A DNA stretch of 56,312 nucleotides, taken from assembly GCF_944393015.1 (NCBI RefSeq), contig NZ_CALXYQ010000015.1, positions 1 to 56,312 on the forward strand, in the 5' to 3' direction. The position numbers and the translations under genes were made by a program. How positions within the stretch are numbered: the first letter of the stretch is position 1; each line of letters opens with the position of its first letter. The notes under the pieces are model-generated. The model saw only the letters and a list, made by a program, of their open reading frames with translations, was not told where the DNA came from and ran no database searches. Shown piece by piece: positions 43,972 to 53,916 of the stretch. This DNA comes from an uncultured Brachyspira sp. (GTDB lineage Bacteria > Spirochaetota > Brachyspiria > Brachyspirales > Brachyspiraceae).

Positions 43972-46565
43972 TTACTCTTTAATTTATTAATTTCTTCTTT
44001 AGCTTTTTCTATATTCTCTATAGAACCTTGAGCAAAAGTATCTTTTCCGCCTCCGCGTCCTCCAGCAGCAGCAATAATATCTTTTATTATATTATTGGCA
44101 GATAATTTCTTATCTTTTAAAGCATTACCTGTTATCTGTACAAGTATAGAGTTGGAAGAATCAGTTTTGCTTATCATTACAGCAATACTATCTTTTACTC
44201 TTTCTTTTATAGTATCAGCATAAAGTCTAACTTCTTTAATATCTTCATTAAACTCTAAATTATAGAATTTAATCCCTTTCAAATCTTCAAAATTATCCAT
44301 AAATGAAACAGCAGAAGCACCTGAAGTTTTAAGCTGTTTAATTTCTTTCTGAAGTTTTTTTACTTCATTTTGAAGACTTTCAGCTCTTACAGTAAGCTCA
44401 TCTGTTTTTGAAGCATTGAGTATATGTGCTAAATTCTTCACTTTGCTGAATAATTTACTAGCTTCATTAGCAGCTTTTAATCCTGTGATAGCCTCTATTC
44501 TTCTTACACCGCTAGCCACAGAACCTTCACTCACTATATGGAAAAAACCAACTTCTGATGTATTTGTCAAATGGCTTCCTCCGCAAAGCTCTACTGAAAA
44601 ACCATTTCCTATATCTAGTATTCTTACAGTATCGGGATATTTTTCTCCAAATAAAGCCTTAGCACCGCAAGCAATAGCCTCTTCTTTAGGCATATATTTT
44701 ATAACAGCAGGCATTGATTTGAATACTACTTCATTAACCTGATTTTCTATACTTATTAATGTATCTTCTGAAATTGAATTAGGGTGGGTGAAGTCGAATC
44801 TTAAATATTCATCATTTACAAAACTTCCAGCCTGATTAACATGGCTTCCTAATGTAAGCTCTAATACCTTTTGAAGTATATGTGTAGCTGTATGATTTTT
44901 TCTTATAGCACATCTTCTGTCGAAATTAACAAATAATTTTATTTCTTCGCCTACACTTAAAGAATGACTGCTGCAGTCTGCTATATGTATAATAGTATTT
45001 TCTTTCTTTTGAGTATCTATAATTTTTATTATTTCTTTTTTGCTGTTTTCTATATACCCATTATCTCCGATCTGTCCTCCCATTTCTCCATAGAAAGGTG
45101 AAACATCTGTGATAATAACAGCATTTGAAGATGATGTTTTATCTTTTTTGGCATTATCTTCATATACAGCAACTATTTTTGCATTTACTCCGTTTATTAA
45201 ATTATCAGTTTCTTCTCCAACATATTTAGTTTCATAATTTTCAACATATCCGAATTTTGATCTTTTATCTTCTCCAGCTCCTCTGCTTCTTTTCTTCTGC
45301 TCTTCCATAGCTTCTTCAAATCCGGCCTTATCAACTGTAAATCCATGATCTGATGCTTCTTCTTCTGTTATATCTATAGGAAGTCCGTAAGTATCAAAGA
45401 GCATGAAAGCATCTTTACCGGATATTACTTTGCTGTCTTTATTTTCTTCCATTACAGCATAAAGTTTATTCATACCTGCTGATATTGTGTTTATGAATTT
45501 ATTTTCTTCATCTTTTAATATTCTTTTTACATTTTCTTCTTCTTTAGGAAGATAATCATATATTTCTTTATATACATTAACTACAGAAGATGTAATTTCA
45601 TTTAAGAAAGAAACTTTATGTCCTAAATCGCTTGCAGTTTTCAAAGCTCTTCTTAAAAGTCTTCTAAGTACATAGCCTCTTCCCTCATTAGAAGGAGTAC
45701 AGCCTTCGGATATTACAAATACTAATGCTCTTAAGTGATCTGCTATTAAATTGATTTTAGTTTTATTTTTATCATCATATTTAACATTCAATTTTTTAGC
45801 TATAGCATCAACTATAGGCTTCATTACATCAGTTTGATAATTGCTTTCTACGCCTTGAGTAATATAGCATAATCTTTCAAGTCCCATTCCTGTATCTATA
45901 CCAACATTAGGAAGAGGAGATAAATTGCCTTCAGTATCTTGGAAAAATTCATTGAATACTAAATTCCAGAACTCTAAATATCTTTCGCAATCGCATCCAA
46001 CAAAACAATCAGGTTTTCCGCATCCTTTCTCTTCACCCATATCAATATAAAGCTCACTGCAAGGTCCGCAAGCTCCTGAATCTCCAGCAGGTCCCCAGAA
46101 ATTATCTTTCTTTCCAAGTCTTACAATCTTCTCTTTTGGCACGCCTATATGCTCATTCCAAATTTTGAAAGCATCGTCGTCTTTTTCATAAATAGAAACA
46201 TATATTCTTTCAATAGGAAGTTTAATAACTTGAGTAGAAAATTCCCAAGCAAATTCTATAGCTTCTTTTTTGAAATAATCGCCCATAAAACAGAAATTAC
46301 CAAACATCTCAAAGAATGTATGGTGTCTTGCTGTTTTTCCTATATTTTCTAAGTCAGAAAGTCTGAAACATTTTTGTATAGTAGCCACTCTTGAATACGG
46401 AGCTTTTTTTATACCTGCATAATAAGGTTTGAATTGCAGCATTCCCGCTGTTGTAAATAATAGGCTAGGGTCATCTATTGGTATAAGAGATGATGATTTC
46501 TCTATAGCATGCTTTTTACTTTTAAAAAACTCTTTAAATTTTTCTCTCAATTCTAAATGTGTCAT
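43962..46565 (-). CDS. alaS: alanine--tRNA ligase
   Basis: The 867-residue class II synthetase charges tRNA-Ala. The N-terminal catalytic domain starts LREKFKEFFKSKKH and holds TTAGMLQFKPYY, RHHTFFEMFGNF and GMGLERL. The editing domain has the zinc residues of RKNHTATHILQ (HxxxH) and CGGSH, and the C-terminal region ends in the Gly-rich AAAGGRGGGKDTFAQG. Length is normal. I saw no T-box upstream. The HEAT lipoprotein gene overlaps its end. Confidence 0.97.
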   Translation of the reverse strand: MTHLELREKFKEFFKSKKHAIEKSSSLIPIDDPSLLFTTAGMLQFKPYYAGIKKAPYSRVATIQKCFRLSDLENIGKTARHHTFFEMFGNFCFMGDYFKKEAIEFAWEFSTQVIKLPIERIYVSIYEKDDDAFKIWNEHIGVPKEKIVRLGKKDNFWGPAGDSGACGPCSELYIDMGEEKGCGKPDCFVGCDCERYLEFWNLVFNEFFQDTEGNLSPLPNVGIDTGMGLERLCYITQGVESNYQTDVMKPIVDAIAKKLNVKYDDKNKTKINLIADHLRALVFVISEGCTPSNEGRGYVLRRLLRRALKTASDLGHKVSFLNEITSSVVNVYKEIYDYLPKEEENVKRILKDEENKFINTISAGMNKLYAVMEENKDSKVISGKDAFMLFDTYGLPIDITEEEASDHGFTVDKAGFEEAMEEQKKRSRGAGEDKRSKFGYVENYETKYVGEETDNLINGVNAKIVAVYEDNAKKDKTSSSNAVIITDVSPFYGEMGGQIGDNGYIENSKKEIIKIIDTQKKENTIIHIADCSSHSLSVGEEIKLFVNFDRRCAIRKNHTATHILQKVLELTLGSHVNQAGSFVNDEYLRFDFTHPNSISEDTLISIENQVNEVVFKSMPAVIKYMPKEEAIACGAKALFGEKYPDTVRILDIGNGFSVELCGGSHLTNTSEVGFFHIVSEGSVASGVRRIEAITGLKAANEASKLFSKVKNLAHILNASKTDELTVRAESLQNEVKKLQKEIKQLKTSGASAVSFMDNFEDLKGIKFYNLEFNEDIKEVRLYADTIKERVKDSIAVMISKTDSSNSILVQITGNALKDKKLSANNIIKDIIAAAGGRGGGKDTFAQGSIENIEKAKEEINKLKSKWL

Positions 46566-46729
46566 GATAAACTACTCCTATTTTTTAAGAACATTTATAT
46601 ATATGAAAATTTAAATTTTTATTGTCAAATAATATATTCCATTAATAATATATTAAATCAATTATGAATGCAAGTACAAAATATAAAAATAGTTAACATA
46701 ATCAATATAAAGTATTGAACATAAAAAAA

Positions 46730-46755
46730 GAATTGCAAGCATTTGCCTGCAATTC
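46730..46755 (-). terminator. terminator of degP
   Basis: GAATTGCA and TGCAATTC form a stem with GC pairs inside. On the minus strand a run of seven T follows. It lies 26 nt after the protease gene. Confidence 0.88.
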
Positions 46756-46780
46756 CTTTCTATTAACTTTTATTAAAGCA

Positions 46781-48292
46781 CTATTCTATAATTATAACAT
46801 AAGTCATTCTTGCTCGTTTTATAGTTATTGTAAAGGACTTATCATTACCATAAGATTTTACAAAGTTGTCATAATCATCAGTATTTGAAATTGTTATGCC
46901 GTTAATAGCTTTAATAACATCTCCAGGTCTAAGTCCGTATTGATAGGCTTTTGAGTTCTGAGTCATATTAAGAACTACAACGCCTCTCTCATTGCTTCTT
47001 ATCTGAAGTCTTTGAGATATTTCAGGAGTGATATTAGAAACATCTAATCCCATCCAAGAACGAGTACTGCTTTGTGAATTATTTTGAGATTGTCTTGTAG
47101 GAACAACTTCTTCATCTTCAACTCTAGCTTCTATAGTAATTTTAGTGCTTCTTTCTCTTCCGTTTCTTAAATATTTAACATTAACCTCTTTTCCTACTTT
47201 AGTAGTAGCTACTTTATTGAATAAATCACCTGATTTAGTCATTTTTTCGCCGTCATACTCTATTATAATATCTCCGTCCTGTAAGCCGCCTTTTGCAGCA
47301 GGTGAATCAGGTATAACTTCACTTACATAAACACCGCTGTTTTGCTTAACATTTAAACCTCTTGAAAGATTTTCATCTATATCTTGTAAATATATACCTA
47401 AATATCCTCTTGTAACTCTTCCATTTTCTTTTAAGTCAGTCATTACTGAAGTAGCTAAATTAATAGGAGTAGCAAATCCTATACCTATACTTCCGCCTGA
47501 AGTAGAATATATTAATGTATTTATTCCTATAACCTGACCATGAATATTGAATAAAGGACCTCCGGAGTTACCAGGGTTTATAGCAACATCAGTTTGTATA
47601 TATCTTTGATATTTATTAGCACCAACATCGCTTCTTCCTTTAGCACTTACAATACCGAAAGTAACTGTATTATTAAGTCCATAAGGGTTTCCTATAGCAA
47701 TAGCAAATTCTCCGGGCTCTATAGCGTCACTGTCTCCTAAGGCAACATAAGGGAAAGTTCTGTTATTTGCTTCTATTTTTAATAATGCTAAATCATAAGC
47801 TTCATCGTATCCTATTAATTGTGCTGGAAGTTCTCCGTCTTCTCCATAAAGTGTAATCATAATTTTAGTAGCACCTTTCACAACATGGTAATTGGAAAGT
47901 ACATATCCTTCTTCATTGATTATGAAACCGCTTCCTAAAGATTTCTGACTTCTCTTTTGTCTAGGCATTTGATCGCCAAAGAAGAATCTAAAGAATTCAT
48001 CTGCATATCTGTCTTCTTCAGTTTGTCCTGCCTCTATTTCTGTAGATATATTAACTACAGCAGGCATATTTTTATCAACTACATCTCTTATAGCATTTTC
48101 AACAGCCAAAGCTCCATCTAATGAACCTGTAAAAGCTGTTTTTTCAGGTGCAGCTTGTGCATGAACCAAGAACTCGTCTTTTTTATAATTTTTTTCATAA
48201 GAAAATATGAAAAATGAAATGATTATACCAACCAAAGTAAATGTAAGCCCAAGGTTTAAAAAGAACATAAATGAACGTTTTTTTTGCTCCAT
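46781..48292 (-). CDS. degP: DegP/HtrA family serine protease
   Basis: The 503-residue periplasmic protease-chaperone is held by an N-terminal membrane helix (about 10-30). The catalytic triad is H136 (SNYHVV), D167 (AYDLALLKI) and S243 (NPGNSGGPLF). Two PDZ domains follow (about 285-385 and 410-500), giving the DegP/DegQ layout. It degrades misfolded envelope proteins. It is monocistronic with its own terminator. RseP, the usual partner in envelope stress signalling, is 18 kb away. Confidence 0.95.
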   Translation of the reverse strand: MEQKKRSFMFFLNLGLTFTLVGIIISFFIFSYEKNYKKDEFLVHAQAAPEKTAFTGSLDGALAVENAIRDVVDKNMPAVVNISTEIEAGQTEEDRYADEFFRFFFGDQMPRQKRSQKSLGSGFIINEEGYVLSNYHVVKGATKIMITLYGEDGELPAQLIGYDEAYDLALLKIEANNRTFPYVALGDSDAIEPGEFAIAIGNPYGLNNTVTFGIVSAKGRSDVGANKYQRYIQTDVAINPGNSGGPLFNIHGQVIGINTLIYSTSGGSIGIGFATPINLATSVMTDLKENGRVTRGYLGIYLQDIDENLSRGLNVKQNSGVYVSEVIPDSPAAKGGLQDGDIIIEYDGEKMTKSGDLFNKVATTKVGKEVNVKYLRNGRERSTKITIEARVEDEEVVPTRQSQNNSQSSTRSWMGLDVSNITPEISQRLQIRSNERGVVVLNMTQNSKAYQYGLRPGDVIKAINGITISNTDDYDNFVKSYGNDKSFTITIKRARMTYVIIIE

Positions 48293-48557
48293 ATACTCAT
48301 AACCTCCAGTTTAATGTATTTTTCGGACTAAAATTTTAATAATTTGCCACAACTTTATTATAGTAAAAAAATATTAATTTTTAAATAAAAAATTATAATA
48401 AAAATAAAATCGAAAATATTATATGAAGATTATTACCTCATCGTTTCATAAAATCAAGAAATTTATATTATTTATATAATGTTATTCTGACAATTATTAT
48501 CGTTTTAGTACATTTAATATATAATATAAACCTATCAAAAAAAAACAAAGTAAAAAA

Positions 48558-49490
48558 CTATTTATAATTATTATTTTTGTAAAAAATTTCAGGCTCTCCA
48601 TTAGGTCTTGTATTCCATCTAGGATGAACCCAAAGCCAATTTTCAGGATGTTCTGATATTATTTCCTCTAATTTTTTTGTATATCTTTGTACATTATGTT
48701 TTATAGTTTCTTCTTTAGTCTCTTTTTCTTCTATGTACATTATATCATGTATAATGATTTTATGATGTCCGTATCTATCCGGTAAACTGTAAAGTATAGC
48801 CATTGGAGAACCTGTTTTCATAGCTATAGCAACAGGTCCAACTGCTGTGGCGGCCGGATATCCAAAAAAGTCAACAAAAACACCATCTAAATAATTTTGA
48901 TCGCATAAAAAAGCAACAGGACCATTATTATTTAAAACATGAAATATTTCTCTTAAATCGCCTTTTTTTGGTATACATTTCATACCTCTTTTCTCTCTCC
49001 AAGAACGCATATAAGCATCTAATTTTGGATTATCAAGCGGTCTGAATATTACGCCTGGATGATATTTTTTTATAGCGAAATAAAAAGCTATATATTCCCA
49101 ATTTCCTATATGCCCTGTAATAGCTATGATTCCTCTTTTTTTCTTGTTCATAGCTTCATCAAATTTGTCCTGACCTTCTATTTTTATTCTCTTTAATATT
49201 TGTTCATCTGACATTCTTGATGATTTAATAAACTCGGCAAAAGTCATCATCATAGATTTCATAGATCTTTTAGCTATTACTTTTCTTTCATGAAGACTTT
49301 TTTCAGGAAATGCTTGTTTTAAATTAATCAATGCAACTTTTCTAGCACTTGGTACAAGATAGTACATTAAAGTACCTATTAACTTTGCAAATAATATTAC
49401 TATAATATAAGGCATAAATGCCATTATTTCCATCAATATACGAAGCGGAATATATTCAAGCATTATAACCTTTGGTGATTTATAAGCCAA
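48558..49490 (-). CDS. lysophospholipid/lipid A acyltransferase family protein (LpxL/HtrB-like)
   Basis: The 310 residues match the bacterial lipid A acyltransferase family. The catalytic GHIGNWE motif has H127 and E132, VIFRPLDNPKLD and FLCDQNY form the usual second and third blocks, and HPENWLWVHPRWNTRP closes the domain. A membrane helix lies near residues 20-45. It would transfer an acyl chain to a lipid A precursor or related lipid at the inner membrane. It follows the 673-residue gene by 14 nt on the same strand. Confidence 0.88.
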   Translation of the reverse strand: MAYKSPKVIMLEYIPLRILMEIMAFMPYIIVILFAKLIGTLMYYLVPSARKVALINLKQAFPEKSLHERKVIAKRSMKSMMMTFAEFIKSSRMSDEQILKRIKIEGQDKFDEAMNKKKRGIIAITGHIGNWEYIAFYFAIKKYHPGVIFRPLDNPKLDAYMRSWREKRGMKCIPKKGDLREIFHVLNNNGPVAFLCDQNYLDGVFVDFFGYPAATAVGPVAIAMKTGSPMAILYSLPDRYGHHKIIIHDIMYIEEKETKEETIKHNVQRYTKKLEEIISEHPENWLWVHPRWNTRPNGEPEIFYKNNNYK

Positions 49491-49504
49491 AATAACCTCT
49501 CTAC

Positions 49505-51526
49505 TTACTGTTTTAAATTTTCTTCTTCTGATTCAGATTCAGGTTCTGTAAATAAATCTTCGTCCTCTAATGATTCATCAAAGCCGTCATCTCCAAGTAC
49601 AATTTCATTTGGGTTAGTTGCATTATCATTTGGATTATCAGTATTTGATTCTTCAGTTTCCGTACTTTGATTTTCACCATTTTCTGCATCAATATTATTT
49701 TCAGTATTAACATTAACTTCATTAGGATTGTTTTCAGTATTAATATTTTCTGATGCATTATTAGATGCTTCTATATTTTCAAGAGTTTCTTGTTTTTGAG
49801 CGATGCTTATATCTGGTTCATCATTATCTCCGCCTTCTATAAGAATTCCTGCTCCTGATAACTCACCCTGTGTGATTAAATAATTAAGACCGGATATAAA
49901 ATAATAAGCTTCTGTTAATGCTTTCATTACATTATATCCCTGTATTCTTTTTTTACCTTTTCCTATTTCTGTTGAGAAAGTTAATATATCATTAGGGTTT
50001 TCTATAATTCTTTCTCTCTCTTCTTTATCTAATAATAATTTATCCAATTTTCTTTTGAAAGGAGTTATTATTGATACATAAGTGTTTCTTAAGTTTTTAG
50101 CTAAATAAGAACGCTGACCGTTTTTATCTGAAAGCATAGAAACTCTCTGTTCAAAACGCATAGTTTTATCTTCTTCTACTTTGTTTATTGTTTTACAAAG
50201 CTCACTGTATTCATTCAATCTTGAATTAGTATCTGATAAAGATAAGAATATATTATTAAAATCATTTTTATAATCTGTTCTTACCTGATTATCATAAACT
50301 AAATTATATCTTACTTTATTAGAAACGAATACCGCAGAATACTCTCTGTCTAAAAAGTCTATTAATACTTTGATTCTATATATTTTGTCTTTTATAGGAA
50401 CAATGAAAAAAGGATCTGCTTCATATTCTATATTATTGTCAGATTTCTTGAATGATACGCATTTTTCTATAAGTTTTACACCTATAGATTCTACTTTACT
50501 TAATTTTTCTTCTTCATTGTCTTTTTGCTTTCCTATATTTTCTTTTGCCTGCTGTATTTTAGTTTCTTGTAATTTTTCTTTTTCTTTTCTTAATTTAGTA
50601 TAATATCCTAATATATCTTCATCTGTTATATTTAAGTAACGGTTAAAGTCATTTATAGTTTCTAATGGTTCTTTAGATGCATACTGTAAAAGAGTGAATA
50701 GTTTAGGATAATATTTTCCATATATTAAATCTACAGCTCTTTTAAAAGCAGATATTCTGGAGTTTACAATTCCTTTGCTTATGTTATCAACCATAGCATA
50801 GGCGAACATAGCTTTTTCACCTGCTAATTTTATTCTTGAAGAATAAGCATGAAGTACATAAAGCGGTCTGAACATAGCTTTGATTTCTTTTACATAACTT
50901 TCAGCCATAACAGTGCTATTTAATTCTTTATATGGTCTTAAAAAATCTTTATAAACCCCTTCGTTATATTGATCTTTTATTCTTTCTAATAACTCTAAAT
51001 CATCTAAAGTTTTAGCAAATTGAGAAATTACTTTTTGATGTTTTGCTTTTGCATCTATATCAGAAGCTTCGCTTGGATTTAAAGCATTAAAAATTAAAGT
51101 GTCCATTTCTAATAGGGCTGCTATAGCATTTTTATCTATAAAATTTAAGAATTTAGGATTAACATTTCCGCCCATCAATGTGATTACACCAGAACTTAAA
51201 GCATTGAACCATAATTTAATATTGAAAAATAATCCATTACTTTTTTTATTTTGAATACTTATAGCGGAAGAAGATTTGTTATTTTTATCCTTACTATCAC
51301 CTTTGAAATTTGAAGAACTGGAGCCTTTAGAACCTTTGCTGCTATTTCCTCCTACTACTGCATTTTGACCTTTTTTTGATGATCCTACAAGAACATTATT
51401 ATCCTTTTTTTTATCTGGTACCACCTCACCGCCGGCATCTACAAATTTATTAAATAAATCTTTTCTAGCATCTTTATTAAGTTCATCTAACTTTAATCTA
51501 TCTCTAGTGTTATCTATATCTCCCAT
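49505..51526 (-). CDS. large soluble protein, spirochaete-type, function unknown
   Basis: The 673 residues have no signal or membrane helix. The N-terminal region (about 50-95) is a Lys/Ser/Gly/Asn-rich linker, the middle (100-580) is helical (WFNALSSGVITLMGGNVNPK, MDTLIFNALNP) with a coiled-coil-like stretch near 310-345, and the last ~90 residues are highly acidic and Asn-rich. I recognise no enzyme motif. It sits between the SDR gene (20 nt upstream) and the acyltransferase gene (14 nt downstream), so it belongs to a three-gene operon. Possibly an envelope-associated or structural protein. Confidence 0.6.
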   Translation of the reverse strand: MGDIDNTRDRLKLDELNKDARKDLFNKFVDAGGEVVPDKKKDNNVLVGSSKKGQNAVVGGNSSKGSKGSSSSNFKGDSKDKNNKSSSAISIQNKKSNGLFFNIKLWFNALSSGVITLMGGNVNPKFLNFIDKNAIAALLEMDTLIFNALNPSEASDIDAKAKHQKVISQFAKTLDDLELLERIKDQYNEGVYKDFLRPYKELNSTVMAESYVKEIKAMFRPLYVLHAYSSRIKLAGEKAMFAYAMVDNISKGIVNSRISAFKRAVDLIYGKYYPKLFTLLQYASKEPLETINDFNRYLNITDEDILGYYTKLRKEKEKLQETKIQQAKENIGKQKDNEEEKLSKVESIGVKLIEKCVSFKKSDNNIEYEADPFFIVPIKDKIYRIKVLIDFLDREYSAVFVSNKVRYNLVYDNQVRTDYKNDFNNIFLSLSDTNSRLNEYSELCKTINKVEEDKTMRFEQRVSMLSDKNGQRSYLAKNLRNTYVSIITPFKRKLDKLLLDKEERERIIENPNDILTFSTEIGKGKKRIQGYNVMKALTEAYYFISGLNYLITQGELSGAGILIEGGDNDEPDISIAQKQETLENIEASNNASENINTENNPNEVNVNTENNIDAENGENQSTETEESNTDNPNDNATNPNEIVLGDDGFDESLEDEDLFTEPESESEEENLKQ

Positions 51527-51546
51527 AAATGAAACTCCCTAAATAA

Positions 51547-52326
51547 TTAATTGTTTTTATGTATTATAGTAGCACTACCTTGATTTTCTGCCATTATAGT
51601 CATACTTGATATTTGTACATGACTTTTTCTAGTTAATGCATACTCTATATTATCGGCTATATCTTCGGCATATAAAGGATTAAATCCTTTGTATACATTG
51701 TCAGCTTTTTCCTTATCGCCTTTAAATCTTACAGTAGAAAACTCTGTATTAACTGCTCCTGGTTTTATATTTGTTATTTTTACAGGTTTGTCTATTAATT
51801 CTACTCTTAAACTATCGCCGAACATTTCAACAAAAGATTTAGTGGCACAGTATATAGCACCTCCGCTGTAAGCTTCATCGGCAGCAGTAGATGATAGATT
51901 TACTATATGTCCATGTTTGCTTTCTAATATATATGGGAGTAAAAGTCTTGTTAACACTATTAATCCTTCGCAATTAACCCTAATCATTTGCAGAGAATCC
52001 TCTATAGGATTATTATAATATAAGTCTTTACCTAAAGCTAAACCAGCATTATTTATGAGTATATCTATTTTTTTATCTTCATCACTAAGAGAATCTATAG
52101 CCTTTACTATATCTTCAGATTTAGCAAAGTCCAATTTTATCACTTTTACTTTTACATTATGATTTTTTTCTAATTCATTTTTTAAAGTTTCAAGTTTCTC
52201 TATTCTTCTTGCAGCTAAGATAAGATTAACTCCATTAGAAGCAAGCATTTTAGCTACAGCCTCTCCAATACCTGCACTTGCTCCTGATACAAATGCAGTT
52301 CTTCCTTTAATATTTTCTACATACAT
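51547..52326 (-). CDS. SDR family oxidoreductase
   Basis: The 259-residue classical short-chain dehydrogenase has the nucleotide motif SGASAGIG (14-21), the structural NNAG near residue 90, and the catalytic Ser (LSSTAADEAYSGG) with YCATK. The Arg pair after the first strand (AARRIE) suggests NADP preference. It resembles YdfG-type NADP-dependent 3-hydroxy acid dehydrogenases. It is first in the unit leading to the 673-residue protein and the acyltransferase. Confidence 0.92.
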   Translation of the reverse strand: MYVENIKGRTAFVSGASAGIGEAVAKMLASNGVNLILAARRIEKLETLKNELEKNHNVKVKVIKLDFAKSEDIVKAIDSLSDEDKKIDILINNAGLALGKDLYYNNPIEDSLQMIRVNCEGLIVLTRLLLPYILESKHGHIVNLSSTAADEAYSGGAIYCATKSFVEMFGDSLRVELIDKPVKITNIKPGAVNTEFSTVRFKGDKEKADNVYKGFNPLYAEDIADNIEYALTRKSHVQISSMTIMAENQGSATIIHKNN

Positions 52327-52343
52327 AATGAATCCTTATTGTT

Positions 52344-52414
52344 GCTAATAAAAATTATTTTCTTAGTGGTTCTGCCAAGTAAACTTGCCAGAAGAAAATA
52401 ATTTTTATAATTAG
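52344..52414. repeat. 71-bp near-perfect inverted repeat
   Basis: Long arms GCTAATAAAAATTATTTTCT (52344-52363) and AGAAAATAATTTTTATAATTAGC at the right pair with few bulges. Inside, CTGCCAAGT and ACTTGCCAG form a second stem around AA. It lies downstream of the LPP20-like gene and just upstream of the SDR gene on the same strand. It could end the first transcript or be a small mobile palindrome. Confidence 0.7.
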
Positions 52415-52529
52415 CTTTTTGATATTTTTTCACATATTAATTTTTTATAATTAGATTTAAATAATTTTAAAACTATTTTTTATTACAAATTATTGATAGA
52501 CTATATCTAATAAATTTATATAAAAATCA

Positions 52530-53033
52530 TTATTGATAAGTTTCTACCATTCCAGCAACATCTTGAGCTGTATATTGCATACCAACTTCATTAAGATATT
52601 TTGTGATTAATGCATCTACCTGTTTTTTTAATCCTTTAGAATAAAGTTCCATAACCACAGTACAATTCTGCTTAGAATCCCATTTAGTTTCTACAACAGA
52701 AGCTCCTCTTATTCTTCCAGCAACTCTTTCCTGTATAACGTATTCATCTATCATGCCTTTTTCAGTAGAGCTTAAAGATTCTATATAAGAACCTACTATT
52801 CTTGCTACAATTTTATTTTTAGCATCTAGTTCAGCTGCTTGTTTTGATGTTAATTCCCTTCTGAATTTATCATCTATATCTATATCATCTGCTGGAGAAC
52901 CCATTCCCATTACTCTGAATGTGTCATCATTGATCCAGCCTTCTGGTCTTTCTCTGCTTACTCCGCTTCCGCATGAGATAATAAACAGTGAAAACATTGA
53001 TGTCATAATAAATAATTTTATAAATTTATTCAT
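52530..53033 (-). CDS. LPP20-like lipoprotein, paralogue A
   Basis: The 167 residues have a lipoprotein signal with lipobox FIISC, then GSGVSRERPEGWINDDTFRV and KQAAELDAKNKIVARIVGSY, which fits the LPP20/FlgP-like family of small envelope lipoproteins. It is about 80-85 percent identical to the protein encoded at 53250-53747, and the two are tandem duplicates. It carries a two-residue insertion (DIDIDD) relative to that copy. Outer-membrane anchoring is inferred. Confidence 0.85.
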   Translation of the reverse strand: MNKFIKLFIMTSMFSLFIISCGSGVSRERPEGWINDDTFRVMGMGSPADDIDIDDKFRRELTSKQAAELDAKNKIVARIVGSYIESLSSTEKGMIDEYVIQERVAGRIRGASVVETKWDSKQNCTVVMELYSKGLKKQVDALITKYLNEVGMQYTAQDVAGMVETYQ

Positions 53034-53199
53034 ATTTAATCCTTTCCTAGTTTGATTGTAGTATTATATATTTTGAGTACTATATTGCAATACCATAATA
53101 AAAATAATTTTACCCGTATATTTTAAATATAATAAAAAATATAGCAAATTTTAATTGCTTTAATAATTATCGATTATTATTAAATTTAATTTTATAAAA

Positions 53200-53231
53200 A
53201 AATAAGGGCTACCATTAAGGTGCCCTTATTT
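53200..53231 (-). terminator. terminator after LPP20-like paralogue B
   Basis: AATAAGGGC and GCCCTTATT enclose ACC/GGT. T-rich DNA follows on the minus strand. Its presence shows that the two paralogues are separate transcription units. Confidence 0.88.
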
Positions 53232-53249
53232 AATATCATATTTTAATAA

Positions 53250-53747
53250 TTATTTATAAGTTCTTACCATTCCTGCAACATCTTGAGCAGTATATTGCAT
53301 ACCAACTTCATTAAGATATTGAGTTACTAAATTATCCATCTGTTTTTTAAGGTTTTTTGAATATAGTTCCATTACTACAGTGCAATTTTGTTTAGAGTCC
53401 CATTTACTTTCTACAACAGAAGTCCCTCTTATTCTTCCAGCAACTCTTTCCTGTATAACATATTCATCTATCATACCTTTTTCAGTAGAACTTAAAGATT
53501 CTATATAAGAACCTACGATTTTTGCAGCGATTTTATTTTTTGCATCTAGTTCTGCTGCTTGTTTTGCCGCTACTTCTCTTCTGAATTTATCATCTATATC
53601 GTCTGATGGCGAACCCATTCCCATTACTCTAAATGTATCATCATTAATCCAGCCTTCTGGTTGGCTTCTGCTTACACCGGTTCCGCATGATACCACAAAT
53701 AATAGTAGAGAAATAGAAATTGCTACATTAAATATTTTTCTTATCAT
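53250..53747 (-). CDS. LPP20-like lipoprotein, paralogue B
   Basis: The 165 residues have a signal ending in VVSC, then the same body as paralogue A (QPEGWINDDTFRVMGMGSP, VQYTAQD-type ending MQYTAQDVAGMV). Differences cluster in the signal peptide and a few surface positions, so both are probably expressed and functional. AGGAGG lies upstream of the ATG. It is divergent from pepA. Confidence 0.85.
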   Translation of the reverse strand: MIRKIFNVAISISLLLFVVSCGTGVSRSQPEGWINDDTFRVMGMGSPSDDIDDKFRREVAAKQAAELDAKNKIAAKIVGSYIESLSSTEKGMIDEYVIQERVAGRIRGTSVVESKWDSKQNCTVVMELYSKNLKKQMDNLVTQYLNEVGMQYTAQDVAGMVRTYK

Positions 53748-53848
53748 ATATTTTCAACCTCCTGATAAAATAATATGTAAGTTTATATGGATTATATACC
53801 TTTAATAGTATATTGCAACATCTTTTATAATATTTTTTTATATTATAA

Positions 53849-53876
53849 TTGACATAAAATAAACATTATATATAAT
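53849..53876 (+). promoter_or_regulatory. promoter of pepA
   Basis: TTGACA (53849-53854) and TATAAT (53871-53876) are 16 nt apart, 40 nt before the start codon. Confidence 0.8.
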
Positions 53877-53916
53877 TATTAATCGAAGTTATTTTAAAAT
53901 CATAAAGGAACAAAAA

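Noticed and set aside
46566-46729. T-box leader before alaS
   Set aside because: No AGGGTGG-like T-box sequence or specifier stem was seen upstream of alaS on its strand.
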